Assembly: GCA_021740585.1 (NCBI GenBank)
Contig: JAIOZM010000017.1
Coordinates: forward strand, 1-57,194
Length of the DNA stretch: 57,194 nt
From: Bacteroidales bacterium
GTDB taxonomy: Bacteria > Bacteroidota > Bacteroidia > Bacteroidales > GCA-2748055
Direction of reading: 5' to 3'
Part shown: positions 1-9,400 of the stretch, piece by piece
How positions within the stretch are numbered: position 1 is the first letter of the stretch
Layout: the number at the start of each line of letters is the position of its first letter
The notes under the pieces: model-generated
What the model saw: the letters and a program-made list of their open reading frames with translations, nothing else
Database searches by the model: none
Told to the model about the DNA's origin: nothing
Position numbers and translations under genes: made by a program

Positions 1-1
1 A

Positions 2-1741
2 CTAAGTAATATGGTGGAATATCCCGGCAATCCTGAAACCCGCGGACTTAATTATATCAACGGACTTGCATTCATTGAACCCCAGAACCTATACATTGCA
101 ACCTACGAAATGGGACTTATTTTGTATAATACCAAATTGAAAACTTATGAAAGATTTTTTGGTAATGCAGAGGATCCGGAATCATTTCCTGCAAATTATT
201 TACTTAGAATTTTTAAGGATAAATCCAACAAACTATGGATTTGCTCCTGGGGTGCAGGAATCATTCATTTTGATCCTGAGAAGAAGGATTGGAAATCATA
301 TTCAAATATTCCCAACGACCCAAGCTCTCTTGCTGACAATATTCCTCAGAGTTTCTGCGAAACGGCTAAAAATAGCAAACGGAAAATCTGGATCGGAACC
401 AGAAAAGGATTATCCCTGCTCGACTTAAATAACGGAACCAATAATAGTTTCAAAAATTATTATCCTTCCAGCGGATTACCGGGAAGCATTATTAACTCAA
501 TACTGGAAGACGATGAGGCTTATTTATGGATGAGCACTAATTCCGGACTTTGCCGGTTTTCACCCGATTCACTAAAATTCCTGAATTTCGAAGAGCACGA
601 TGGCTTACAAGGCAACGAATTTAATTCCGGGGCTGGCATCCGACTTCTGGATGGCAGAATAATGTTCGGTGGTGTAAATGGCTTTAATATTTTCTATCCC
701 GATAGTGTTAAACCCTCCAGTTATTCCCCTGAAATCGTTATAACCTCATTTAGAGTTTTTGATGAAGAGATTCCTTTTAATCCTCAGTCTCCACATATTA
801 AATTAAGCTATAAAGAAAATTTTTTCTCTTTTAATTTCGCTTCACTGGACTACACCCAACCATCTCAAAATCAATACAAATACCAGTTAACAGGGGTTGA
901 CAAAGATTGGGTATTTTCCGATAAACGAAGATATGCCAGTTATACAAAAATTGATCCTGGAGATTATTCATTCAAAGTGATGGGCACCAATTCGGATGGA
1001 CAATGGAGTAATAAAATTGCTGAATTTAATATTGAAATTACACCCCCTTATTGGCAAACATGGTGGTTCAGAATTAGTTTAGGCTTGATACTCACAGCTC
1101 TGATTTATTTGTTTATTTCATACAGAATAAATAAAATTAAAGATATAGAAAAGCTTAGGGTCAGAATTGCCAGCGATCTGCACGACGATATTGGATCTTC
1201 ACTAACCAGAATAACCATTCATTCTCAGCAAATACAGGCAAACAATAACAATCATTCTATGTCATCAGCTATAGATAAAATTGGTGAATTAAGCCGGGAT
1301 ATTATTTCCACGATGAGTGATATCGTATGGTCTATTGATGCACGGAATGACTCTTTAGCTGATATGCTGGACAGAATGAGCGATTTTGCCTACAACACGC
1401 TATCAGAAAAAGATATAACCGTACTATTCAGAGAAGAAGGAATGAAGAAAAATAAAAAAATCGATGTTTTATTCAGACAAAATATCTTTTCCATTTTCAA
1501 GGAATCCATTAATAACATTGTTAAACATGCAGAAGCTGAAAAAGTAGAAATCATGTTGATGAATTCCGAAAATGAATTTATGATGAAAATTCATGATAAT
1601 GGAAAAGGCTTTAGTGAACATGCCATTAAAAAGGGAAACGGACTTCAAAATATGCGAATGAGAGCTGGCAGAATAGGAGCCTCTTTTGAAATTGAAAATA
1701 CACAAGGAACCCTTGTCATCCTAAAGTGTAAAAAACTATAG
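2..1741 (+). CDS. Sensor histidine kinase, beta-propeller/Y_Y_Y type (5' end outside window)
   Basis: Membrane sensor kinase cut by the left edge; the frame is open back to base 2. Numbering is from the ATG at base 11. Residues 1-240 carry propeller-like repeats of the Reg_prop kind. Residues about 245-345 fit a Y_Y_Y domain. One membrane segment runs over about 351-372. A HisKA_3 dimerisation/phosphoacceptor region follows, with His391 in the LHDDIG box. A C-terminal HATPase domain shows the N box (NNIVKHAEA) and G boxes (DNGKGF, GNGLQNM). There is no fused receiver or AraC domain, so it is not a one-piece hybrid HTCS. The response regulator gene begins 62 bases downstream and is the obvious partner. 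By family it senses a periplasmic signal; the ligand cannot be read from the sequence. Confidence 0.93.
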   Translation, partial: LSNMVEYPGNPETRGLNYINGLAFIEPQNLYIATYEMGLILYNTKLKTYERFFGNAEDPESFPANYLLRIFKDKSNKLWICSWGAGIIHFDPEKKDWKSYSNIPNDPSSLADNIPQSFCETAKNSKRKIWIGTRKGLSLLDLNNGTNNSFKNYYPSSGLPGSIINSILEDDEAYLWMSTNSGLCRFSPDSLKFLNFEEHDGLQGNEFNSGAGIRLLDGRIMFGGVNGFNIFYPDSVKPSSYSPEIVITSFRVFDEEIPFNPQSPHIKLSYKENFFSFNFASLDYTQPSQNQYKYQLTGVDKDWVFSDKRRYASYTKIDPGDYSFKVMGTNSDGQWSNKIAEFNIEITPPYWQTWWFRISLGLILTALIYLFISYRINKIKDIEKLRVRIASDLHDDIGSSLTRITIHSQQIQANNNNHSMSSAIDKIGELSRDIISTMSDIVWSIDARNDSLADMLDRMSDFAYNTLSEKDITVLFREEGMKKNKKIDVLFRQNIFSIFKESINNIVKHAEAEKVEIMLMNSENEFMMKIHDNGKGFSEHAIKKGNGLQNMRMRAGRIGASFEIENTQGTLVILKCKKL

Positions 1742-1803
1742 CAGGAAGTAAATCACATTATCATGGGATTTTATCATTGTAATAATAGTAATAATATAGC
1801 CAA

Positions 1804-2433
1804 ATGATAAGTGTCTCTATTGTTGAAGATGATCACATCATCAGGGAAGGAATAGAAGAATTCCTTAATAATCAGGAGGATATGTACTGCCTTTTCTCCC
1901 GGGAATCGGTTGAATCTTTGTTATCTGCCATGGAGACACATGAGCTGCCCGATGTAATACTTATGGATATAGGATTACCGGGGATGTCGGGAATCAGTGG
2001 TATGAAAATTATCTCCGAACGCTATCCGGATATTAATATTATTATGTTTACTGTTCACAACGACTCCCACAAAATATTTCAGTCACTTTGCGCCGGAGCG
2101 TCAGGCTACCTTCTGAAGAGCACCCCGTTTCCTAAAATAAAAGATGCTATAAAAATTGTATATGAAGGCGGATCATTTATGTCTCCGCAAATTGCACGAA
2201 AAGTGATTGCATTCTTCCAGAATAATAAAATAAAACCTAATAAATCCATCCTGACTGAAAAGGAAAAAGAAATTGTGCTCGGATTAGTTGACGGACTTAG
2301 CTATAAAATGATAGCCGATCGATCCTGTATTTCTATAGAAACCGTTAGGAGTCATATTAAAAATATCTACAAAAAACTTCACGTTCACTCCAAAGCCGAT
2401 GTGATACGGAAGTCGTTGAGTGGGGAGATTTAG
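1804..2433 (+). CDS. LuxR/NarL-family response regulator
   Basis: Two-domain regulator of 209 residues. The receiver domain (about 1-125) has the acidic pair in VEDD near residue 9 and the phosphoacceptor Asp55 in the VILMDIGLPG strand. The C-terminal LuxR-type helix-turn-helix (about 150-205) contains the family pattern LTEKEKEIV...GLSYKMIA...SIETVRSHIKNIYKKL. It lies just behind a HisKA_3 kinase in the same direction, the usual arrangement for a NarL-type pair, so phosphotransfer from that kinase is the likely input. Targets are unknown; the OmpA-type gene downstream with a palindrome in its leader is a possible one by position only. Confidence 0.95.
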   Translation: MISVSIVEDDHIIREGIEEFLNNQEDMYCLFSRESVESLLSAMETHELPDVILMDIGLPGMSGISGMKIISERYPDINIIMFTVHNDSHKIFQSLCAGASGYLLKSTPFPKIKDAIKIVYEGGSFMSPQIARKVIAFFQNNKIKPNKSILTEKEKEIVLGLVDGLSYKMIADRSCISIETVRSHIKNIYKKLHVHSKADVIRKSLSGEI

Positions 2434-2499
2434 GCTGGTGTATCCGGGCGCTTCTTTTTACATTCAAAATTTAACATTTTCATGGGATGGTGTGACCTC

Positions 2500-2523
2500 T
2501 TAGGATAATCTAACTTATCCTAA
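2500..2523. promoter_or_regulatory. Perfect 9-bp inverted repeat in the leader of the OmpA-like gene
   Basis: TTAGGATAA (2500-2508), a 6-base spacer, then TTATCCTAA (2515-2523). The dyad is perfect and ends 18 bases before the ATG at 2542. It could be an operator, for example for the response regulator just upstream, or an mRNA hairpin close to the ribosome binding site. There is no T-tract typical of a terminator after it. Confidence 0.5.
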
Positions 2524-2541
2524 ATTTTAAACCCCAATCTT

Positions 2542-3777
2542 ATGAGAACCAAATTATTGTTTTTAATCATTTTTGGATGCACATTCCTGATGTATCCGGA
2601 GTTAAAGGCGCAGATCAACCCTCTCAAAAAAATCAAAGACAAAACCAACGAGCAGATAAATAAAGGAATCGATAAATCTTTTGATAAGGCTTTTAATAAA
2701 AAAGACAAAGATAAGGAGGTAAAAAAAGAAAACTCTGCAGTTCAAAATACTCCAGAGGATTCCGATGCTCATAAAAATGAGCCAAAGCTAAATTCAGCCT
2801 CTGAGTCAAAAACTGCTGCCCCAGGCAGACCAGAATTAAAATGGTCGAAATACGATTTCGTTCCGGGTGACAAGATCATCTTTGAAGACAATCAGCTCCA
2901 TGAAGAAAACGGAGAATTTCCTTCCCGCTGGGATCTTTTTCAGGGAACAACAGAGAATGCCGTTTTTGGAAATGACAATGTAATTATGTTCCGCGGAGGA
3001 GCTGCTACTATAGTTCCTTATATGAAAAATTCAAACACCGACTATCTGCCCGATGTGTTTACAGTTGAATTCGATTTATACCTCCCCAATAATTCAATAA
3101 ATGTTAATTTCTGGGACAGGAAAAACCAAACCAGCCCTCGTGGAGCGACTTATCTGAATATATGGGGAGAGGGGATGGAACTTAGTCCTGCCCGGAGCAA
3201 TCTGCCAAATAAAGAGAATATTAACTCCAAATGGGCTCACATTGCGATAGCCTATACCAACGGCAAAATGAAAGCTTATATTAATGAAACACGGCTGATT
3301 AATATCCCACATCTCGAATTTAATCCGATTGGGATTACTCTCCATTCCTATCATGCCTCAGACAGCTATCCGGTTTACATAAAGAACTTCAGAATTGCTG
3401 AAGGTGGAGTAAAATACTACGATCGCTTTCTTCAAGATGGAAAAATTGTATCCAATGCCATCCGCTTCGATGTAGGAAAAGCCACTCTCCTACCCGAGTC
3501 GATGGGTGCGGTAAATGAAATTTACAGTCTTCTGGAAGAACACCCGGAAGTAAAATTCAGCATTGAAGGCCATACCGACAGCGATGGCGATTTTGACTTA
3601 AATCAAAAATTATCAGAAGAGAGAGCAAAGACGGTTATGGATCAACTTATTTCTATGGGAATAGAAAAGAACAGACTCTCTTTCAGAGGATTTGGAGAAA
3701 CTACTCCCATTGATGCTAACGATACACCTGAAGGTAAAGCCAGCAACCGGAGGGTGGAGTTTGTGAAAACCAACTAA
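2542..3777 (+). CDS. OmpA-family protein with a LamG-like central domain
   Basis: Secreted or outer-membrane-associated protein of 411 residues. A signal peptide (about 1-24, ending LKAQ) is followed by a lysine-rich low-complexity stretch (about 25-90). The central part (about 105-295) reads like a concanavalin/LamG-type beta-sandwich. The C-terminal OmpA/MotB domain (about 300-411) has the peptidoglycan-binding signature: EGHTDSDGD, then NQKLSEERAKTV, and RGFGETTPI near the end with the NRRVEF finish. By family the OmpA domain anchors the protein to peptidoglycan; the LamG-like part may bind sugar or protein. The FGE-type lipoprotein gene starts 11 bases after the stop, so the two probably share a transcript. 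Confidence 0.88.
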   Translation: MRTKLLFLIIFGCTFLMYPELKAQINPLKKIKDKTNEQINKGIDKSFDKAFNKKDKDKEVKKENSAVQNTPEDSDAHKNEPKLNSASESKTAAPGRPELKWSKYDFVPGDKIIFEDNQLHEENGEFPSRWDLFQGTTENAVFGNDNVIMFRGGAATIVPYMKNSNTDYLPDVFTVEFDLYLPNNSINVNFWDRKNQTSPRGATYLNIWGEGMELSPARSNLPNKENINSKWAHIAIAYTNGKMKAYINETRLINIPHLEFNPIGITLHSYHASDSYPVYIKNFRIAEGGVKYYDRFLQDGKIVSNAIRFDVGKATLLPESMGAVNEIYSLLEEHPEVKFSIEGHTDSDGDFDLNQKLSEERAKTVMDQLISMGIEKNRLSFRGFGETTPIDANDTPEGKASNRRVEFVKTN

Positions 3778-3788
3778 TCATTCAAATT

Positions 3789-5171
3789 ATGAAACCAAAA
3801 TTCTCATTTCCTTTAATCACTATTGTATTCTTTAGCCTGCTTATTTGCTCCTGTGAAAAAGATCCTGAAGAAGATCAAAACGAAGAAATAAAGAATGAAT
3901 TTACCTTAACAATTACTGCTAACAATGGAACTGTTATTGTAATTGTTGATGAAGATACACTTACTGAAAGTAATAAGTACATCATACAAAAGGATAAAAC
4001 TGCAATATTAAAGGCTATCGAAGAAGGTAATTATCAGTTTACAGACTGGGCCGGTGATCTTTCAGGATCTGAAAACCCTCAATCCTTAATTATGTCGGAG
4101 GATAAAACTGTGATTGCAAATTTTGGAGAAGATCAGGATCCTCCTTACGAAGCAGGGGATAAAAAGGTTATTTTCTTCGATAATGGCAGAAGTTCCATTA
4201 CTATGATATATTGTCCCGGAGGAACTTTCCCAAGCAATGAAGATGACAGCGACACCAATTTTGACGATGGCCCTCCCCTGACATGCGGTCCATTCTGGAT
4301 ATCAGAAACTGAGATTACCAACGAACAACTTGCGCGAGTATATAGCCTGACCGAAGGAATGGATTATGAAACAGCTACAGAAATAATCATTGGTAATCCG
4401 GGGGTTTTTAATAAGGTAAATGAAGATGCTCATAATTATTTGTGTAAAGATTTTGCCAGATGGGGAGGACAGGATTTGTTTTTCAAGGGGGAGGTTATGG
4501 GATTTGAATATGATTTTATGGAGGATGTCTTTTTTAGAGTTAGAACAGGGAGGGAAGAACAACCTTGTAAGGATATTTCATGGTACGGCGCTGTTATTTT
4601 TTGTAACTGGCTAAGCGATATGACTTTAGGAGTCTCCCCGCTTTCTAATCACAGGGTATATTCAGATATTGCAGAGGTTTGGCTGGCAGAAGAAACAAGC
4701 ATAAACTTAAATCAAGATGGCTTTCGGCTTCCTACCAGTGCAGAATGGGAATGTGCTGCTCGCTGGAAAGGTTCAGATGACTTGAACGATGCCATTGAAT
4801 GGCCCATAGGAAGTAATAATTACTGGACTCCAGGAGGATATGCAAGTGGAGCTACTGCTCCGACAAGTGTGGTAACAGCCACCTCTGCAGTAGCCGTTTA
4901 TAAATATTATGATGCCATAAAACCAAATCCAACTGCAACAGATAATGTAAAAGGAGATCGCCTTCCAAATGCTTTGGGCTTGTATGATATGAGTGGAAAT
5001 GTTTGGGAATGGGTATGCGTGGAATCTTTAAATGAGATCAAAATATATGTTCATGGCGGAGGAGCTTTCAGTCGACATACCGATCTCAGAATAGCGGTAC
5101 CCTACGATGGAATGTATGCAGGTGGAACAGCAAGTGATCTGGGGTTTAGGGTGGTGATGACCGCGGAATAA
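3789..5171 (+). CDS. Lipoprotein with InlB-type repeat and SUMF1/FGE-like domain
   Basis: A hydrophobic leader ends in a lipobox with Cys22 (LLICSC), so this is probably a lipoprotein. Residues about 38-112 form one divergent InlB B-type repeat (a TITANNGTV start, a FTDWAGDLSG core and a KTVIANF end). Residues about 125-457 are a formylglycine-generating-enzyme/SUMF1 fold: FWISETEITNEQ, then RLPTSAEWECAARW, then GLYDMSGNVWEWV and a final GFRVV. Many bacterial members of this fold are not sulfatase activators but binding or surface proteins. The lipoprotein anchor and the cotranscription with an OmpA-type gene favour an envelope role. Direct activation of the sulfatase encoded 50 kb away is not supported. 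Confidence 0.85.
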   Translation: MKPKFSFPLITIVFFSLLICSCEKDPEEDQNEEIKNEFTLTITANNGTVIVIVDEDTLTESNKYIIQKDKTAILKAIEEGNYQFTDWAGDLSGSENPQSLIMSEDKTVIANFGEDQDPPYEAGDKKVIFFDNGRSSITMIYCPGGTFPSNEDDSDTNFDDGPPLTCGPFWISETEITNEQLARVYSLTEGMDYETATEIIIGNPGVFNKVNEDAHNYLCKDFARWGGQDLFFKGEVMGFEYDFMEDVFFRVRTGREEQPCKDISWYGAVIFCNWLSDMTLGVSPLSNHRVYSDIAEVWLAEETSINLNQDGFRLPTSAEWECAARWKGSDDLNDAIEWPIGSNNYWTPGGYASGATAPTSVVTATSAVAVYKYYDAIKPNPTATDNVKGDRLPNALGLYDMSGNVWEWVCVESLNEIKIYVHGGGAFSRHTDLRIAVPYDGMYAGGTASDLGFRVVMTAE

Positions 5172-5251
5172 ATATAAACTTAAAGTATACAACTAAAGAA
5201 AGCCAGATTGAAGACCAATTAAATCATCAAACATCACAAAAAAAATTCAAC

Positions 5252-6031
5252 ATGAGAAATCTTTTAAGTAATAAAAAATCTGTAATTCTAATTGCAGCGC
5301 TAACAGGCTTCTTTGCATTGAACCTATACTCCCAGGAGGGCAATCTGCTTCAAACGATCCGCGACAACGATTTTACTGCTGCAAAAGCATTGATCGCCTC
5401 GGGTGCCGACGTAAACCAGGAAGATGAATTAACCAACCTGACTCCTATCTTGCTCGCGATGGGGAAAAATAATATTGATATGGTAAAAATCCTGATTAAG
5501 TCGGGAGCTGATATAAACAAGCAAGATAAACGAAGCGGCTATACTCCACTAATGATGGCCTTTAATAACCATAATAATGAAATGGCCAAACTACTGTTAG
5601 ATGCAGGCGCCGATGTCAATATAAAAGCAAATGACGGAACAACAGCCATAATATTGGCCGCCGGAAATTCCAGGGAACTATTTGATGTTATCCTCTCTAA
5701 AGGAGCCGATATGAATGTAAGAACAGACAGAGGAACAGGTGTCTATACCCAATGTATTCTGGGGATTATGTCAGATAAGGTAGATACCGATTTTGCAAAA
5801 TACCTGATATCCAAAGGAGCCGACCGGGATGAACAAAACACTTTTGGATCCTATTCTGGCTATACCCCACTTTTTTGGGCGATCTTATATGATGAAGAAG
5901 ATGTCGTTAAATTTCTGGTAGAATCGGGATCCAGAACAGATATAGTAGCTAAAAATGGTAAAACGGCTTTAAGCCTGGCAAAGGAAAATGGTAATGAAAA
6001 TATAGTGAAGATTTTAGAACACAGTAAATAA
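5252..6031 (+). CDS. Secreted ankyrin-repeat protein
   Basis: Protein of 259 residues with an N-terminal signal peptide (about 1-28, ending LYSQ). About six ankyrin repeats follow, recognisable from recurring ALIASGADVN, LIKSGADINKQDKRSGYTPLM and LLDAGADVN motifs. The last repeat ends KTALSLAKENGNENIVKILE. Ankyrin repeats bind proteins, and the export signal places this one in the periplasm or on the outer membrane. No enzymatic domain is visible. It stands about 80 bases behind the FGE-type gene and is closed by a good hairpin terminator, so it may be the last gene of that transcript. Confidence 0.9.
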   Translation: MRNLLSNKKSVILIAALTGFFALNLYSQEGNLLQTIRDNDFTAAKALIASGADVNQEDELTNLTPILLAMGKNNIDMVKILIKSGADINKQDKRSGYTPLMMAFNNHNNEMAKLLLDAGADVNIKANDGTTAIILAAGNSRELFDVILSKGADMNVRTDRGTGVYTQCILGIMSDKVDTDFAKYLISKGADRDEQNTFGSYSGYTPLFWAILYDEEDVVKFLVESGSRTDIVAKNGKTALSLAKENGNENIVKILEHSK

Positions 6032-6058
6032 AACCTGACAGATTAGCCGTCGGGTTTT
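6030..6058 (+). terminator. Rho-independent terminator after the ankyrin gene
   Basis: Arms AAACCTGAC and GTCGGGTTT with one T-G wobble and a 9-base loop, followed by a T. The hairpin overlaps the end of the ankyrin stop region and precedes the gene remnant downstream. Confidence 0.65.
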
Positions 6059-6163
6059 GACCATCCGGAATCCTGAAATTTGTTCTCATTGGGGTTTTTC
6101 GGGATTGCGGGTGGTTTTAAAGAAACATATTTCAGACAAGTCCCTAAAAAAAATATCTATAAA

Positions 6164-6460
6164 ATGAAAATTATTATGAGAGCTATCATAAAGAATTCAA
6201 TACACTTTCTCATTATTTCTTTATCCCTGTATCTATCAGGCTCTGCTAGTCTGGCTCAGGTCTGGAACCGGGAAGTGATCGACAGTACAGGTATCGATAT
6301 GGGTGTCTATTGTGCCCTGGCGCTGGATCATGAAGGTGAGCCTCATATTGCCTATATGGATGCGGATTTCTATGACCTGGCGAACGGAATCTATTTTCTT
6401 AAACTTCAACTGAATGAAAAACCTGTCAGTTCTATTAAAGTATTCGTGAATAAAAACTAA
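6164..6460 (+). pseudogene. Internally deleted remnant of a T9SS secreted protein
   Basis: The reading frame from ATG 6164 (or 6176) codes for about 95-99 residues. It has a clear signal peptide (NSIHFLIISLSLYLSG...LAQ). Then comes the start of a mature domain of the kind found in BNR/propeller-like proteins (YCALALDHEGEPHIAYMDADFYD). The sequence passes directly into NGIYFLKLQLNE...SIKVFVNKN, the usual last 25 residues of a T9SS type A sorting domain. A normal protein would have several hundred residues between those two parts. I read it as an in-frame internal deletion that fused the head and tail of a large secreted protein. The deletion is inferred; a genuine small protein is less likely. 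The next gene starts 11 bases after the stop. Confidence 0.6.
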
Positions 6461-6471
6461 AATTATTTACC

Positions 6472-9400
6472 ATGAAACCAGAAGCTTTACATCTAAAAAC
6501 CCAAAAGAAAATACTGGTAATCATACTTATGAGTCTGTATTCTTCTTTTGTATTTTGCCAGTTTTCGGGAACCTACACTATCGGCGAATCACAGAATTAT
6601 GCCACATTTACAGAAGCTCTCGAAGCCCTTGCATCCAGTTATGTCAGCGGTCCTACTGTTTTCAATGTTATTTCGGGAACCTATACTGAACAATTCACCA
6701 TTCCCTATATACCGAATGCATCTGAAACAAATACCGTCACATTTCAATCGCTAACAGGAAATGCAGCCGATGTTGTCATTCAATTCGATGCCACAGGAAA
6801 TGATGATAATTTTGTATTAAAGATAAAAGACAACAGTTTCCTCAGCATCAGAAACATGAGCTTTGTTGCACTCGATCCGACCTATGGAAATCCCATCACC
6901 ATCGAAAATTACGCCTTCAATTTAACTATAGAAGGTTGCCGGTTGGTAGGAACCCCAAATACAAATGCAGTAGCACGAAATGCTCTTATTATGGGTGAAG
7001 GTGTTGCAATCCAGGATCTCCTTATCTTTAATAACAGTTTTTCAGATGGGTCATTCGGAATATATTTAAATTGTACGACAGATTACAATTTAAGAAGCAA
7101 TATTTACAATAATACTTTCGACAATCTGGCATATTGCGCCATAAACCTTTTAAAAAATGATTATACCACGATTGCCGGAAACAGTATCACTCGCTCACTG
7201 ATTGGTCTGAAGCTGACCAATTCAAGTTCAAATATTAGCATTCATTCCAATAAACTGGAAAGTATCAGTAATACCGGTTTTTATTTTTCAAATTTGAAAT
7301 CTGTTCCCAATTATGAAATAAACATTTATAATAATTCCATTTCACTCAGCGAAGCCGGGACTATTGCCCTGGATATAAATAACTGCTCATACCTGAATCT
7401 CTATCACAATACCTGTCTTGTAACCAAAAACAATTACCTTGCACTTCCAAAAGTGATTAATTTAAATTATTGTTCAAGCCAGACTATTAATTTGGTAAAT
7501 AACAACTTTGTAAGCTTACATTCGGGTTATGCCCTATATTCTTTGGGTGCCGATCAGATAAAAAACTGTGATTACAATAATTTTTATACTCCATCTACAA
7601 ATTTTGCTTATTGGGGCGAAAACTGCGAAGATTTTCGAAGCCTTAAAAACATAAGCGGAAAAAATGAACATTCTGTTTTTGCTTTTCCCAATTTTCTTTC
7701 AGAAGCAAATCCAGTTCCTAATTCAGCCTGGCTCGACAATGCCGGTACTCCTATAGATTTCGTTCTCAAGGATATTGATGGAAACGACAGAAATGCAGAG
7801 CATCCGGATATTGGCGCTTTTGAATTTGATTCAGATCCCAATACAAAACCTGCCATGCATGGTGTATTTACTATTGGAGCCGGAGCCGATTATAGCAGCT
7901 TGAATGCAGCTATGACTGAGATAAACATCAGGGGAATTGACGATACCTTAAGACTTCAGTTTCTTCCCGGATATTATAATGAACAGTGCAAAATATATCC
8001 GGTAACAGGTGCCAGCTCAAAAAGTCCCCTTATCATTGAATCGTCCACTAATAATTCGAACGACATTCATTTATGGTATAATGCTGAAAATGCAGACGAC
8101 AACTATATTCTGTCCTTAATCGGGGCTTCCTTTGTACAATTGAAAGACCTGAGCATGCATGCCATGGATTCTAAATATGCCCGAATTCTTAAGTTGACAG
8201 GTATGGTTGATAGTCTGTACATTCAAGATTGCAGCTTAATAGGAACTGTGCAGAATGATGCAAACTATGATGCTATCATCATAGATACTGACTATCTCAA
8301 TTTTCATTACCAATTAATTGAAAATGACAGCTTGCTTCATGGAAGTACTGCAATCCAATACAACCTTACATATTATCTGGCAGCTCCTGGTGAATTTCTT
8401 TTCAGGGATAATTATCTTGAAAACAGCTATCAGAATATTTATATACGTAATATCCCGGCCGTATTTATCCATTCAAACCGGATGTTAAGCAATACCTATG
8501 GATTAAACCTGAACTACATAAATTCAGCTCTCGAAATAGAACAAAATTACATCTACTCAAAACGTGGCGGAAGTCTCGATCTTAGCAGTATAGGCTTTGA
8601 AGATTTTGTGTATGGAAAGATTATTAATAATTTTTTGATGAGCGATTACAGCAGTCCAAATAAAAATGCCCTCCGGATATATTCCTGTAATCACCTCAAT
8701 CTATACTACAACTCTGTTTCGATGGTCTCACAAAATAACGACCATGTTCCCGGGAATATTCAGAATTCACAATACATTAACCTGAAAAATAATATATTTT
8801 ATAACAACAGCAATGCCTATAGTTTTTATACCAATAACACCACTTTTTCTTCAGCCAATTACAACTGTTTCTATTCCCCCGCGATAAATCTGGCCTATTG
8901 GAATGGTGTATGCGCGAATCTGGCAGCTATTCAGACAGCCAGCGGAAGCAATCTTCAATCTTTAATGGCATTCCCGGGATTTGTTTCAGAGATCGATCTG
9001 CATACCAACTCTCCTCTTCTCGATGGAGCTGGTACTCCGGTTGCCGGTATTACTATTGATATTGATGGTCAGAATCGCGATATCCTAAGTCCTGATATTG
9101 GAGCCGATGAATTTGGTGTAATCGTAAATCAGTCACCTTATGTCGACAAAGCCATTCCCGATCAGGAATTTGAATGGAACTCCGGATCACATGAAATTGC
9201 TTTTCTCGATACGGTATTTCTCGATCCCGATCCCGCAGATGTATTGAGCTATTCGGTAAGCTCATCGGAGGGATGGGTACTCGCGGGTATTCAGAATAAA
9301 ATTCTAAAACTAACAGTGAGCGAAGGTTCCTATGGTACTTCCAAAATTATTGTTACTGCGAAAGATCCACAAAACGCATCTGCTGCCGATACCTTCCTGG

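Noticed and set aside
3789..5171. Sulfatase-activating FGE for the sulfatase at 53694
   Set aside because: It is a lipoprotein with an InlB-type repeat and lies 50 kb away; the fold is widely used for other purposes.
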